A DNA stretch of 64,000 bases from Paenibacillus tyrphae (GTDB lineage Bacteria > Bacillota > Bacilli > Paenibacillales > NBRC-103111): assembly GCF_027925525.1 (NCBI RefSeq), contig NZ_BSDJ01000006.1, positions 186,001 to 250,000 of the forward strand. The letters are read 5' to 3'. A program made the position numbers and the translations under genes. Each line of letters begins with the position of its first letter. Within the stretch, counting starts at the first letter, position 1. This document shows positions 53,406-62,335 of the stretch, in pieces. Under the pieces are notes generated by a model that had not been told where the DNA came from, made no database searches, and worked only from the letters and a program-made list of their open reading frames with translations.

Positions 53406-54158
53406 TTACTCCTCCAGAAATTGCAAAATCGTATGGGAAACCTTGTCGGGATGGGTGAGCATAAGCATATGATCCGCGCCGTCGATCCACACGAGGCGGG
53501 CATTCGGAAGCTGCCCGAATTGCTCGGCGAGCGGGAAAAGGTCTGGGCGGTCGAGTGTGCCGATCATGAACAAAGTCGGCGCCGCAAGCCGGTCCAGCCT
53601 TTCGATGGCAGGAGGCTGGGGCCATACCGATTCGCCGCTTTTCCAATCAAACCATCGCTTTATATTGTGTCTAATCATCTCGGTCATAAGCTCTAGATGC
53701 GGACTTGCTTTGACGACGTCATAGGACGGAAAATCGAGCGAAAACTCGGTCATTTTCTCCACATCCGGCGCCGCGGCGAGAACGCGCTGGAACCGCTCCT
53801 CAATGTCCGGCGCATTCCGGAAGCCCGTAACGGAGCAGGCGATGAGCACGAGCTTGGACACCCGCTCGGGGTACGTCAGGTCGAAGTCGACGGCAATCTG
53901 GCCGCCTAAGGAGTGGCCGACTAGTATGGCCTTTTCCAAGCCGAAGTGGTCAAGAACCATTTTTACATCCTCGACGTAATTGGCGGGCTCGACAGGTGCC
54001 GGCGATTGTCCGGCTCCCCGGCCGTCGAATGCGATAACCCGATAGTTCGCCGCAAGCCTCGGAATGATGAACTGCCAGGTGCGCATATCTGTTCCGCCCC
54101 CGTGAAGCAGGACAATCGTCTCGTCACCCGCTCCATAAATTTCGTAGTGAAGATCCAT
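53406..54158 (-). CDS. alpha/beta-fold hydrolase
   Basis: 250 residues. Oxyanion segment VLLHGGGTDMRTWQ, nucleophile elbow LVGHSLGGQIAVDF (Ser near residue 83), acid in FMIGTLDRPDLFP and catalytic histidine in IDGADHMLMLTHP, so the triad is complete. Typical of esterases, lactonases or haloperoxidase-like enzymes. GAGGAGG with 7-nt spacing selects the ATG at 54158. First gene of the hydrolase-tetR operon under a palindromic operator. Confidence 0.9.
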   Translation of the reverse strand: MDLHYEIYGAGDETIVLLHGGGTDMRTWQFIIPRLAANYRVIAFDGRGAGQSPAPVEPANYVEDVKMVLDHFGLEKAILVGHSLGGQIAVDFDLTYPERVSKLVLIACSVTGFRNAPDIEERFQRVLAAAPDVEKMTEFSLDFPSYDVVKASPHLELMTEMIRHNIKRWFDWKSGESVWPQPPAIERLDRLAAPTLFMIGTLDRPDLFPLAEQFGQLPNARLVWIDGADHMLMLTHPDKVSHTILQFLEE

Positions 54159-54264
54159 CGTGATTCCTCCTCGACGTATTTTCCGCAACAGCGGATAAAA
54201 TGATGACCGGACCGTGACGCTTAACCGAACCGATGGGAAAAGGTGCCATGGTCCATGCAGCTTT

Positions 54265-54294
54265 AGTATAATTTATGACTGAACGTACAGTCAA
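54265..54294 (-). promoter_or_regulatory. promoter with TetR-type operator for the hydrolase-tetR operon
   Basis: On the - strand TTGACT (54294-54289), 18-bp spacer, TATACT (54270-54265). The operator TGACTGnACGTnCAGTCA (54276-54293) is palindromic apart from the two n positions and fills the -35/spacer region, so repressor binding would block RNA polymerase. Confidence 0.85.
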
Positions 54295-54316
54295 TATAAA
54301 AATCCCCGCAGACATA

Positions 54317-54343
54317 GAAAAAGGCCCGCAGCGGATGCGGGCC
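54317..54343 (-). terminator. terminator of the ANT(4')-like gene
   Basis: On the - strand the stem GGCCCGCA/TGCGGGCC is followed by TTTTTC. Confidence 0.85.
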
Positions 54344-54361
54344 CTTGAGCCGTATTGCCTT

Positions 54362-55126
54362 TTAAAATGGAATTTGTTCCGTGATAAACGCATAGTCATG
54401 CTCTTTCGCCCACGCTTGCAGACCGCTCCAGAAAGCCTCGCACGCCAGGAAGACGCGGTCCGGGTCGGACAGTTCGCCCGACAGCACGAGCCGTGCCAGC
54501 GCATCGAAGCCGTCAGGCCGGTCGGGCAGGGTCATTGCTTCGGGAATGACCTTGGCTCCTGTAGAGTAGGTCGTCCGATGATGTAGCCCGATGAGCATTG
54601 CGGCGTAATGCGCGGTTTCCATGGCCAGATAAGGCAGGTGCGTCCGCGGGCCCTGGGCGTTGGCATTGCGCCATTTACCGGCGAACTCGAACATTTCGCC
54701 GACCAGAATGCTGCGGATGTTTTCCCGGAAATCGGCTTCGTCCGGTGATAGGACCGCTGCTTTCAGGTCATCAAAAAAGCCGTCCGGGTCGTACAGCGGC
54801 AGAGCCGTAAGGAAGGCGCCGTGTGACAGAGGCCATGTATCCTCGACGGTCCGTGCGTACTGCAGCAGAATTTCCTCGCTGTACACGTTCACCTCCGCTT
54901 TCCAGGCCCCGGCCGCCCATTCGTGGCTGAAGTCGACCGGTTCGTCTCCTGAGTGGAGAACGCAAAGCATCTCGGTGTCCGAGAAAGGTCCGTCCGTGCC
55001 GCGCGCCATGGAGCCGTAGAGGCCGATCGCTTTTAGGTTGTCGCCGTAAACCTGCTTAAGCCGGTCGGCAATTTCACGGGCAATGGCCCGTCTTTCTTCT
55101 TTGGTTACCGCCTGTGGTCCGTTCAT
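54362..55126 (-). CDS. ANT(4')-like aminoglycoside nucleotidyltransferase
   Basis: 254 residues, the length of kanamycin nucleotidyltransferase. The sequence follows ANT(4')-I block by block: MNGPQAVTKEERRAIAREI, GLYGSMARGTDGPFSDTEM with the metal residues D50 and E52, FSHEWAAGAWKAEVNVYSEEILLQYA, and FEFAGKWRNANAQGPRTHLPYLAME, which contains the region of the catalytic glutamate. It would transfer AMP from ATP to the 4' hydroxyl of kanamycin-type drugs. GGAGCG precedes the ATG at 55126. Base composition is like the chromosome and no mobile element is near, so it appears intrinsic. Resistance itself is not shown. Confidence 0.87.
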   Translation of the reverse strand: MNGPQAVTKEERRAIAREIADRLKQVYGDNLKAIGLYGSMARGTDGPFSDTEMLCVLHSGDEPVDFSHEWAAGAWKAEVNVYSEEILLQYARTVEDTWPLSHGAFLTALPLYDPDGFFDDLKAAVLSPDEADFRENIRSILVGEMFEFAGKWRNANAQGPRTHLPYLAMETAHYAAMLIGLHHRTTYSTGAKVIPEAMTLPDRPDGFDALARLVLSGELSDPDRVFLACEAFWSGLQAWAKEHDYAFITEQIPF

Positions 55127-55312
55127 TCGTTTGCACGCTCCTTGATAAAAATAAATGTTTGTTTCGCGCACTGCTTCGAACGGAGGCGGCGGTCCCCGGG
55201 GTTAACGGGGGATTTTTAGGCGAGGCATGAGCATCGGTCTCCTTTTGGAAAAAAATGTACGATTGTCTTACTCTTACGTGCGAGAGGGGAATAAGGTTTC
55301 AGCAAAGTCCGG

Positions 55313-55846
55313 CTATGCTTTTTTGGGCCAGAAGGTATAGCTGAAGCTCCATACAAAGTCGATTCCCAGTATGACCCCCCAGCGCGAGATCATACTCCAC
55401 AACTCCGTCGTCCGGCTTTCGTCGTCGACGAACCAGATCATGCCGAGCAGAATCACGCTGCCGATCATCCAGGCCAGCAGGTGAAGAAACCACGTCTGCC
55501 GCTCGCGACGGGCATGGGCGGCGCCGTGCTTCGGCTTCGGCTCGGGCGCCGGAGCCCCTGCGAACCGGTGTGCGAAACGTACGTCGGCCCACCGGATCAT
55601 CCGGTGGCCGTAGGCGACGGATACGCCGATATAGACGGCGGCGAGGCCGTGTACGAAGCTCGCGGTCGCCCCGTTGCGCAAATCAATGACGGTCGCGATA
55701 ATCAGGACCAGATCGACCACCGGCGTGGCGACCAGCAAAAGAGCTCCGATTCGTTTCATGCCAAAAATATAGCGGAAGACAAGTCCGGCGACGACAAACA
55801 CCCAGAAGCCAATTTCACAACCGATAATAAATGCGGCTATCGTCAT
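55313..55846 (-). CDS. YmcC-like integral membrane protein
   Basis: 177 residues with about five membrane helices (FIIGCEIGFWVFVVAGLVFRYIF; IGALLLVATPVVDLVLIIATVI; FVHGLAAVYIGVSVAYGH; LLAWMIGSVILLGMIWFV; GVILGIDFVWSFSYTF) and a Pro/Lys-rich cytoplasmic loop (APAPEPKPKHG). The order and wording resemble B. subtilis YmcC, function unknown. AAAGGA lies about 9 nt before the ATG. Divergent from a TetR gene that may control it. Confidence 0.75.
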   Translation of the reverse strand: MTIAAFIIGCEIGFWVFVVAGLVFRYIFGMKRIGALLLVATPVVDLVLIIATVIDLRNGATASFVHGLAAVYIGVSVAYGHRMIRWADVRFAHRFAGAPAPEPKPKHGAAHARRERQTWFLHLLAWMIGSVILLGMIWFVDDESRTTELWSMISRWGVILGIDFVWSFSYTFWPKKA

Positions 55847-55913
55847 ACAATCAGTCCTTTCTTTTCTTTTTTAATACGACTGTATTGCTAAGCAGGGTTT
55901 TATTTTAGCATTG

Positions 55914-55943
55914 TTGTGTTAAAAAAAACAACCGTGCTATAAT
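55914..55943 (+). promoter_or_regulatory. promoter of a leaderless tetR transcript
   Basis: TTGTGT (55914-55919), 18-bp spacer, extended -10 TGCTATAAT (55935-55943). The ATG at 55950 falls at the expected +1, leaving no room for a ribosome binding site. Confidence 0.7.
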
Positions 55944-55949
55944 CGGGAC

Positions 55950-56543
55950 ATGCCTAAAATTGTAAACCATGAAGAGCGACGGGAGCAGCTGGCGGAAGCG
56001 GTGTGGCGGATTATTCGCCGGGAAGGGCTGGAAGGGGTCAGCGTGCGCAGTGTCGCCTCGGAAGCCGGCATGTCTCTTGGCTCGCTGCGTCATTATTTTG
56101 ATTCGCAACCGGCTTTATTGGCTTTCTCCATGCGTCTGGTCGCCGAACGGATAAAAAAACGTATACAGTCGCTTCCGAAGGACGGCGATCCCCGGGAAAA
56201 TATCCAAATGCTTATCGGTCAAATCGTGCCACTGGACGAAGACCGCTTGGCGGAAAGTCAAATCTGGATGGCCTTTTCGACTTTTGCTTTGACCGAGCCG
56301 GACTTGAGGCCGCTGAGCCGGGAAATTCATGATTCGCTGCGGGACGTGTTCCGTAACATCTTCGAAACCCTCGCCGAGTCGCAGCTGCTGAAGCCGGGGC
56401 TTGACACGGAGCTGGAAGCGAAGCGGTTCCATGCGTTGGTGGACGGATTGCTCGTACATGGCGTCATCGCGCCCGAGGTCATGCGTGCGGAGGAAATTGC
56501 GGGGATCATTTCGCGGCATTTGGACAGCTTGCTTGTGCCGTAA
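55950..56543 (+). CDS. TetR-family regulator, probably leaderless
   Basis: 197 residues. HTH at residues 8-55 (RREQLAEAVWRIIRREGLEGVSVRSVASEAGMSLGSLRHYF) and a C-terminal TetR_C_6-like domain ending GIISRHLDSLLVP. The start MPKIVNHEERR is the usual one for this subfamily, yet no Shine-Dalgarno precedes it; the ATG sits 6 nt after a consensus -10. Divergent from the YmcC-like gene, which it may repress. Ends in a strong bidirectional terminator. Confidence 0.9.
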   Translation: MPKIVNHEERREQLAEAVWRIIRREGLEGVSVRSVASEAGMSLGSLRHYFDSQPALLAFSMRLVAERIKKRIQSLPKDGDPRENIQMLIGQIVPLDEDRLAESQIWMAFSTFALTEPDLRPLSREIHDSLRDVFRNIFETLAESQLLKPGLDTELEAKRFHALVDGLLVHGVIAPEVMRAEEIAGIISRHLDSLLVP

Positions 56544-56566
56544 CGCTGTCGCTGGCAGAAAGAATA

Positions 56567-56593
56567 AAGAGCCTGTCTCGGAGACAGGCTCTT
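56567..56593. terminator. bidirectional terminator between tetR and pdxK
   Basis: Stem AAGAGCCTGTC/GACAGGCTCTT (56567-56577, 56583-56593); the - strand side continues TTTATTCTTT. Confidence 0.85.
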
Positions 56594-56620
56594 GAGTATG
56601 GAGAAACATGAATTCACGGC

Positions 56621-57430
56621 TTACCCGAACTGGCGAAGCGCCGAATGGCGGGTCGGGCCGACAAAGCCGTTCAACGGAAAACCGTGCCGGATGGCCGCGC
56701 TGATGAACCGTTTTGCGGTGCCGACCGCTTCTTTGACGTCGGCGCCTTTGGCAAGCTCGGCTGTAATGGCCGCGGAGTACGTGCATCCGGCTCCATGCGT
56801 ATAGGTGGTGGAAATTTTGTCGGATTCGTACAGCTCGAATTCTGTTCCGTCATATAGCAAGTCGACCGCTTGAGGGTGATTGAGCTTCGCGCCGCCTTTG
56901 ATCAGGACGTATTTGACGCCTGTCGCATGGATGATCTGTGCCGCTTCTTTCATGTCCTCCAACGTTTGAATCGGCGGACGGTTCGCAAGCTGCGCCGCTT
57001 CGAACAAATTCGGAGTAACGACGTCCGCAATCGGGACGAGCAACTCCCGAAGCGCTACGGTAGATTCGGGATGGAGCGCCTCGTCGTTGCCTTTGCAGAC
57101 CATCACCGGGTCCACGACGATACGCTGCAGCCCTTTGCCTTTGAGTGTACGCGTGACGAGCTCGATCAACTCGACGGAGCCGAGCATGCCCGTCTTGAGC
57201 GCATCGACGCCAATGCCGTCAAGCACGGTTTGCAGCTGGGCTTCGACGGTAGGCAAAGCGACCGGATGAACGCCATGGTGCCATTGGTTGTTCGGGTCCA
57301 TCGTCACGACCGTCGTGAGAACCGTCATTCCGTAGACGTCGCGTTCCTGGAACGTTTTTAAATCGGCTTGAATTCCGGCGCCGCCGCTTGTATCGGAGCC
57401 GGCAATGGTTAAAGCTTTAGGTATGCTCAT
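56621..57430 (-). CDS. pdxK: pyridoxine/pyridoxal kinase of the ThiD type
   Basis: 269 residues. Ribokinase-fold B6 kinase of the Bacillus PdxK kind, phosphorylating pyridoxal/pyridoxine with ATP. Features: ALTIAGSDTSGGAGIQADLKTFQERDVYGMTVLT, GIGVDALKTGMLGSVELIELV, VDPVMVCKGNDEALHPE, and the anion hole TTYTHGAGCTYSAAITAEL. The MDPNNQWHH segment and the C-terminal GPTRHSALRQ are typical of PdxK rather than true HMP kinase ThiD. GGGGAG lies 9 nt before the ATG at 57430. Follows glxK in the same direction after 111 bp. Confidence 0.9.
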   Translation of the reverse strand: MSIPKALTIAGSDTSGGAGIQADLKTFQERDVYGMTVLTTVVTMDPNNQWHHGVHPVALPTVEAQLQTVLDGIGVDALKTGMLGSVELIELVTRTLKGKGLQRIVVDPVMVCKGNDEALHPESTVALRELLVPIADVVTPNLFEAAQLANRPPIQTLEDMKEAAQIIHATGVKYVLIKGGAKLNHPQAVDLLYDGTEFELYESDKISTTYTHGAGCTYSAAITAELAKGADVKEAVGTAKRFISAAIRHGFPLNGFVGPTRHSALRQFG

Positions 57431-57541
57431 TGTACTTCTCTCCCCGGATGAATGAAGTTGCATTTATGACCTATCCTATCACGTTGGCGCAAAATTTCAA
57501 TCGAAAATTCGCGGATTCACCCAAAAAATGTCAAAAGATGA

Positions 57542-58678
57542 TTATCGCCGTTTGAGGCCCTGCAGCAGCCGCATCATTTGGGCTGCCGCCTCGCTCGCCC
57601 ACTCCGCGGCGCGCCCGACCGCTTCCTGCAAGTCGCAAGGCTTGCGCACGATGGAAAAAGCCGCCGTCAGTCCGAGCTCGTTCAACTGCTCTGCGGGCAG
57701 CTCCAGACTGCCGCACAAGGCGACTACCGGCACTCCGGCGTCCCGGGCCTTGCGGCAGATGCCCGCAATCGCTTTGCCGGACAGCGTCTGCCTGTCCAGC
57801 CGGCCTTCGCCGGTGATGACCAAGTCGGCGTCCCGAAGCTGCGCTTCGAACTTCGCCTTCTCCAGCACGATGTCGATGCCGGAGCGAAGCTGCGCGCCGA
57901 GGAACGCATGCAGCCCGGCCCCCATGCCGCCGGCTGCGCCGCCGCCGGGCAGCGTCAGCACATCGATGCCGGTTTGCCGGCGAATGACTTCGGCCCACTG
58001 CCGAAGCGCCCGATCCAGCGCCTGCGTCATGTCCGGTGTCGCACCCTTCTGCGGGCTGAAGACGGCGGAAGCGCCCTCCGGCCCGCAGAGCGGGTTGCGG
58101 ACGTCCGTCGCCGCCACGAAGCGGCATTCCGCGAGACGCGGGTCTATGCCTGTGGCGTCGAAGCCGGCGAGACCGGCGAGCGCCCCGCCACCGGAGGGCA
58201 GCGGGACGCCTTCCGCTCCGTACCACCGGACGCCGAGCGCCTCCAGCATACCGGCGCCGCCGTCGTTCGTCGCGCTGCCGCCGAGTCCGATGAGGAATTG
58301 CCGACATCCGCGGTCCAACGCGGCCCGAATCAGCTCGCCGGTCCCGTAGGAGGAGGCGGCAAGAGGGTTGCGCCGCGCTTCAGGTACGAGCGGCAGCCCG
58401 GACGCTTGTGCCATTTCGACGACGGCGGTGCCGTCCCCCAGGAGGCCGTAGACGGCCGTGACCGGCTCTCCGAGCGGGCCGCGGACCTGCGCCTCCACCC
58501 GGGTACCGCCGCAGGCATGTACAAGGCTGTCTACCGTACCTTCCCCGCCGTCCGCGACCGGAAGCTCGACGATGTTTGCGTCCGGGACGACGCTCCGAAT
58601 GCCGGAGCTTATGGCGCTGCACAGCTGCAGAGCGGACAGCGAGCCTTTGAACGAATCCGGCGCAATCACGATTTTCAT
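57542..58678 (-). CDS. glxK: glycerate kinase
   Basis: 378 residues, GlxK/GarK family, producing phosphoglycerate from D-glycerate. Landmarks: MKIVIAPDSFKGSLSALQLC at the N-terminus, LPVADGGEGTVDSLVHACGG, GLGGSATNDGGAGMLEALG, TDVRNPLCGPEGASAVFSPQKG and ITGEGRLDRQTLSGKAIAGI. GGGGGAA precedes the ATG at 58678. High GC, typical core gene. Confidence 0.93.
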   Translation of the reverse strand: MKIVIAPDSFKGSLSALQLCSAISSGIRSVVPDANIVELPVADGGEGTVDSLVHACGGTRVEAQVRGPLGEPVTAVYGLLGDGTAVVEMAQASGLPLVPEARRNPLAASSYGTGELIRAALDRGCRQFLIGLGGSATNDGGAGMLEALGVRWYGAEGVPLPSGGGALAGLAGFDATGIDPRLAECRFVAATDVRNPLCGPEGASAVFSPQKGATPDMTQALDRALRQWAEVIRRQTGIDVLTLPGGGAAGGMGAGLHAFLGAQLRSGIDIVLEKAKFEAQLRDADLVITGEGRLDRQTLSGKAIAGICRKARDAGVPVVALCGSLELPAEQLNELGLTAAFSIVRKPCDLQEAVGRAAEWASEAAAQMMRLLQGLKRR

Positions 58679-58861
58679 ATGCCATTCCCCCGCAAATCCA
58701 TAGAATAAGACGATTATACCACCGCGCCAAACGCGGCATCCAACATTTGCGACCGGTCCGGTCAGCGTTTCGTAAGGGAAATATCAGGAAGCTATCCGTT
58801 CTCCTTCCGCTTGCGCTTGGCTACAATGGAAAGGAGTGGATAGAGAGAGGGAGTGCTGAGA

Positions 58862-60886
58862 TTGACCCATCGAACAGTTGCGAGGGGCGCCGGGTGGGGC
58901 GTCCTGTTTGTCGCGCTGCTGCTGTCATTGACGGCTTGCAAGCCTGAGATGAAGCCGCCGGAAGAGGTGATGGATTCATTCGTCGCCGCCTGGCAGAAAA
59001 GAGATTACGCAGCCATGTATCCTAGCTTGACGAATCATGTTAAAGAATCCGTCACGCAAGAAGCATTCGTCAGCCGACACCAAAACATTTATGAAGGCAT
59101 CGGATTAACGGAGCTAAGTATCACGGCGGAGCCGACGGAGAAAGATCCGAATGCGAAGACGGATCAAATTCGGTATAAGCTTCATGTGGAAATGAAGACA
59201 TCGGCGGGACCGATCGAGTTCAACCAGACGGCGACGCTCCGCAAAGAAGAGCGCGCCTGGGGAGTGGACTGGTCTTCGTCGTTTCTGTTTCCGCAGCTCA
59301 AGGACACGGACAAGGTGCGCGTGCAGACGCTCCCGGCGAAGCGGGGGGAAATTCTCGACCGTCTGGGCCATGGGTTAGCTATCAACGAAGATCAATGGGA
59401 GGTCGGACTCGTACCTCAAAAGATGGAACAGCCGTCCGATGAGTCCGTGAGCAAGCTGGCGGCACTGCTGAACCTGAAGCCGGAGGATATCCGTGCCAAG
59501 CTCGGCGCTTCGTGGGTAAAGCCGGAGCTTTTTGTCCCGATAGCGCTAATCCCCAAAGGCGATCCGCGGGAGAACGAGCTGCTTACGGTTCAAGGGACGG
59601 CTTACCGGACGAAGCAGGTACGTTCGTATCCGCTCGGCGCGGCCGCGGCTCATTTGACAGGCTACGTCGGCAGGCTGAACGAGAAGGAGCTGGAGAAGCG
59701 CAAGGATAAAGGCTACCGGCCGGACGACTGGATCGGCAAAACCGGGCTGGAGCTGACGCTGGAGGACCGGCTGCGCGGCCGGGATGGCCAGCGCATTTAC
59801 ATTACGGATGCGGAGGGCCGGGACAAAGCGACGCTCGTCAAGCGCGATGCGGTGGATGGCGAAGACGTGAAGCTGACGATCGATTCCGTTATGCAGCAGG
59901 CGATGTATCGGCAGCTGGAGAATGATGCGGGAGCGGGGGTGGCGATGCAGCCGTTGACCGGCGAGCTGCTCGCGTTGGTCAGCACCCCGTCTTACGATCC
60001 GAACCTTTGGATCTCGGGCATTTCGACCGAGCAGTGGAAGGAGTGGACGGAGAACCCGGACAAGCCGCTGTTCAACCGATACGCCAGCGCTTACGCCCCC
60101 GGGTCGGCGTTCAAGCCGATCACGGCGGCCATCGCTTTGGAGCAGGGGATGCTCGACCCGAATGAAGAGAAGTCCATTACCGGGAAGCAGTGGAAAAAGG
60201 ATACGTCGTGGGGGAACTACTACGTTACGAGGGTATCCGAGGCGGCCAGCGCGGTGAATTTGACGAAGGCGCTGATGTATTCGGACAACATCTATTTCGC
60301 TCAGGTGGCACTAGGCTTGGGAGCGGAGCGCTTCGAGAAGGCCGCAGGCAAGTTCGGATTCGGCGAGAAGCTGCCGCTGCCGCTGGCGGTGGACGTCTCG
60401 TCGTTATCCAACGCAGGCATCAAGAAGGAAGTTCTGCTGGCCGACTCCGGCTACGGTCAAGGGGAGGTCGTCATGTCGCCCCTGCATGTGGCGGATGCGT
60501 ATACGGTCTTCATGAACGGCGGCAATATGATCAAGCCGGTGCTCGAATACGACGGCCGGACGACGGGCGAAGTGTGGAAAAGCGGACTGATCCGCCCCGA
60601 AGTGAGCCGCATGCTGACGGAGCAGATGAAGGAGGTTATCCAGAATCCCGCAGGCACCGGCCGCGCGGCAAGAATTGACGGGCTGACGCTGGCGGGCAAG
60701 ACCGGTACGGCCGAGCTGAAGCAAAAGAAGGGGGAATCCGGGCAGGAGAACGGCTGGTTCGTCGCTTACGATACCGACAAGCCGAAGCTGCTCGTCGCTT
60801 TAATGGTGGAGAAGGTGGAGGCGAGGGGCGGCAGTCATCACCTTGCTGGGACAATCAAGGCATTATTTCGGAGTTTTGCGAAGTAA
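58862..60886 (+). CDS. class B penicillin-binding protein with MecA-N domain (PBP3/PbpC-like)
   Basis: About 674 residues. Lipoprotein-type signal (GVLFVALLLSLTAC), an NTF2-like MecA_N domain (about 30-150: EEVMDSFVAAWQKRDYAAMYPSLT), a PBP dimer domain (AKRGEILDRLGHGLA) and a transpeptidase domain with SxxK in PGSAFKP (about residue 413), SxN in YSDNIYF and KTG in AGKTGTAEL. This is the PBP2a/PbpC architecture, cross-linking peptidoglycan at the outer membrane face. TTG at 58862 is preferred, 8 nt after GGGAG; GTG at 58853 sits on top of the site. A kinase gene follows in the same direction. Confidence 0.92.
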   Translation: MTHRTVARGAGWGVLFVALLLSLTACKPEMKPPEEVMDSFVAAWQKRDYAAMYPSLTNHVKESVTQEAFVSRHQNIYEGIGLTELSITAEPTEKDPNAKTDQIRYKLHVEMKTSAGPIEFNQTATLRKEERAWGVDWSSSFLFPQLKDTDKVRVQTLPAKRGEILDRLGHGLAINEDQWEVGLVPQKMEQPSDESVSKLAALLNLKPEDIRAKLGASWVKPELFVPIALIPKGDPRENELLTVQGTAYRTKQVRSYPLGAAAAHLTGYVGRLNEKELEKRKDKGYRPDDWIGKTGLELTLEDRLRGRDGQRIYITDAEGRDKATLVKRDAVDGEDVKLTIDSVMQQAMYRQLENDAGAGVAMQPLTGELLALVSTPSYDPNLWISGISTEQWKEWTENPDKPLFNRYASAYAPGSAFKPITAAIALEQGMLDPNEEKSITGKQWKKDTSWGNYYVTRVSEAASAVNLTKALMYSDNIYFAQVALGLGAERFEKAAGKFGFGEKLPLPLAVDVSSLSNAGIKKEVLLADSGYGQGEVVMSPLHVADAYTVFMNGGNMIKPVLEYDGRTTGEVWKSGLIRPEVSRMLTEQMKEVIQNPAGTGRAARIDGLTLAGKTGTAELKQKKGESGQENGWFVAYDTDKPKLLVALMVEKVEARGGSHHLAGTIKALFRSFAK

Positions 60887-61043
60887 GCAGCTAGTGCCGC
60901 CGCCTGCGGATCCCTCGCGTCCGTTCGATATAGAAAATCCATCGATTCCCAATTTCGATAGTTGTGATAAGATGAGGGAGGGGCCGTGGGCCCGCGCCTC
61001 AACCGAATCAAGGCGAATGTTCGAAACGAAGGAGCAATTTTGG

Positions 61044-61985
61044 ATGACCCGAGACCTCGATGATGTGTGCCTTCAGCGGCATACGCCGCTAAAAGGCGGC
61101 GCCTACCGGATCGAAGAACGGCTGACTTCGAGCGAGCTGTCCATCGTTTACATCGGCAGTCCAGCCGAGGGAGAAGAAAGGCTTGCGATCAAGGAATTTT
61201 ATCCCTGGAGCCTGGCTTTAAGAGATATGGACGGAAAGACGGTCCTATGCCGCCGTCCCTCGATTCGCCGGAAGTTTGACGGGCTGAACGATGCTTTCCG
61301 GAGGGAAGCTTCGATTCTGAGCCGACTCCGGCACGGGCATATCGTCGAATACATCGACCATTTCGAAGAAAACGGAACGAGCTATCTGGTGACCCGCTAT
61401 TGCGCCGGCAAACCGCTCGTGGATTTGATCCGGGAGGGGAAGCCTGCTGCGGCACATTTGATCCGAAACGTTCTGCTGCCGCTTCTGGATACGGTAGACT
61501 TCGTACACCGGCAGGGCATCATTCACCGGGATTTGAAGCCGGGGAATGTGATGATTTCGGAGGAAGGCCGGCCGGTGCTGCTAGATTTCGGTTCGGCCGT
61601 ATCGCTCGCTGAGCCGGATGTCCGTCCGATTTTTACAACGGCGGGCTTCTCCCCGTTGGAGCTGTATTCGGAGAAGGCCCGGCAAGGGAAAAAGGCCGAT
61701 CTGTTCAGCGCTGCCGCCATTTTATATTACAGCTTCACCGGGCGCGTTCCGGCTGACGTTTCCGAGCGGCTGATCGAAGACCGCATGGAAAGCGCGAGAA
61801 CTGCAAACCCGGAGGTCAGCCTGCTGCTGTCGGGTATGATCCGATGGGGGCTTGCCGTTCAGCCGCGCAGAAGATGCCCGTCGTTGAAGCTGCTTAAAGC
61901 CGCTTTGCGGTTGGAATATATGCGCCTGAAAGCCGGGATGCGGCGGAAGCGCTTGGACACGCCTTCGGCTGCGTCCGAAAAATAG
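61044..61985 (+). CDS. eukaryotic-type Ser/Thr protein kinase
   Basis: 313 residues, cytoplasmic, without PASTA repeats or membrane helix. Catalytic elements are complete: LAIKEFYPW (Lys near residue 50), FRREASILSRL (C-helix Glu), GIIHRDLKPGNVMISEEG and LLDFGSAVSL, then SPLELY. The glycine loop is degenerate (LTSSELSIVYIG). AAGGAG with 9-nt spacing selects ATG 61044. It faces a vWA membrane protein gene (convergent), a pairing often seen in phospho-signalling loci. Confidence 0.88.
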   Translation: MTRDLDDVCLQRHTPLKGGAYRIEERLTSSELSIVYIGSPAEGEERLAIKEFYPWSLALRDMDGKTVLCRRPSIRRKFDGLNDAFRREASILSRLRHGHIVEYIDHFEENGTSYLVTRYCAGKPLVDLIREGKPAAAHLIRNVLLPLLDTVDFVHRQGIIHRDLKPGNVMISEEGRPVLLDFGSAVSLAEPDVRPIFTTAGFSPLELYSEKARQGKKADLFSAAAILYYSFTGRVPADVSERLIEDRMESARTANPEVSLLLSGMIRWGLAVQPRRRCPSLKLLKAALRLEYMRLKAGMRRKRLDTPSAASEK

Positions 61986-62169
61986 CGGAACCGCGAGGGC
62001 GTTACTCAGGCCATTCGCTCGCTGTACCTCCGTTTAGAGGAACTGTGGTGCGTTATCGATGCTTCACAGGCACGGCGGAATATTTTTCGACACGGTTAGG
62101 GTGTCCGGAGTTCCGCTAATTTGCGAGGGAAGCGCCAAAAATCTTGGATAGCTCATCGTAGTTCCTCTA
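61982..62169. repeat. second cluster of TAGAGGAAC-type repeats
   Basis: TTTAGAGGAACTGTGGTGCG at 62033-62052 (direct), AGTTCCTCTA at 62160-62169 (inverted), and variants with AGCGGAAC around 61983 and 62110. Same family as at 39.2-39.4 kb. Confidence 0.7.
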
Positions 62170-62335
62170 AGGAGTGTAAGCCGTGCAGTCGTGTAACCGT
62201 GGTTTCGAAAGCGATTCAAACGGCGCTCAATTTGTTCCTGGGACAGGGTGGCAGTTCTGGCTGGACGATACTGGGCAGCTTTTCCCCGAATCTCTGGGCT
62301 TCCCCGGCAATACAACGGCAAAAACCCAACCCCCG
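61986..62335. other. 350-bp intergenic region, repeats only
   Basis: Between the convergent kinase and vWA genes. Apart from the repeat cluster and the terminator at its right end I see nothing coding. Confidence 0.6.

Noticed and set aside
54362-55126. Recently acquired resistance cassette
   Set aside because: No insertion sequence, integron site or composition shift around the ANT(4')-like gene.
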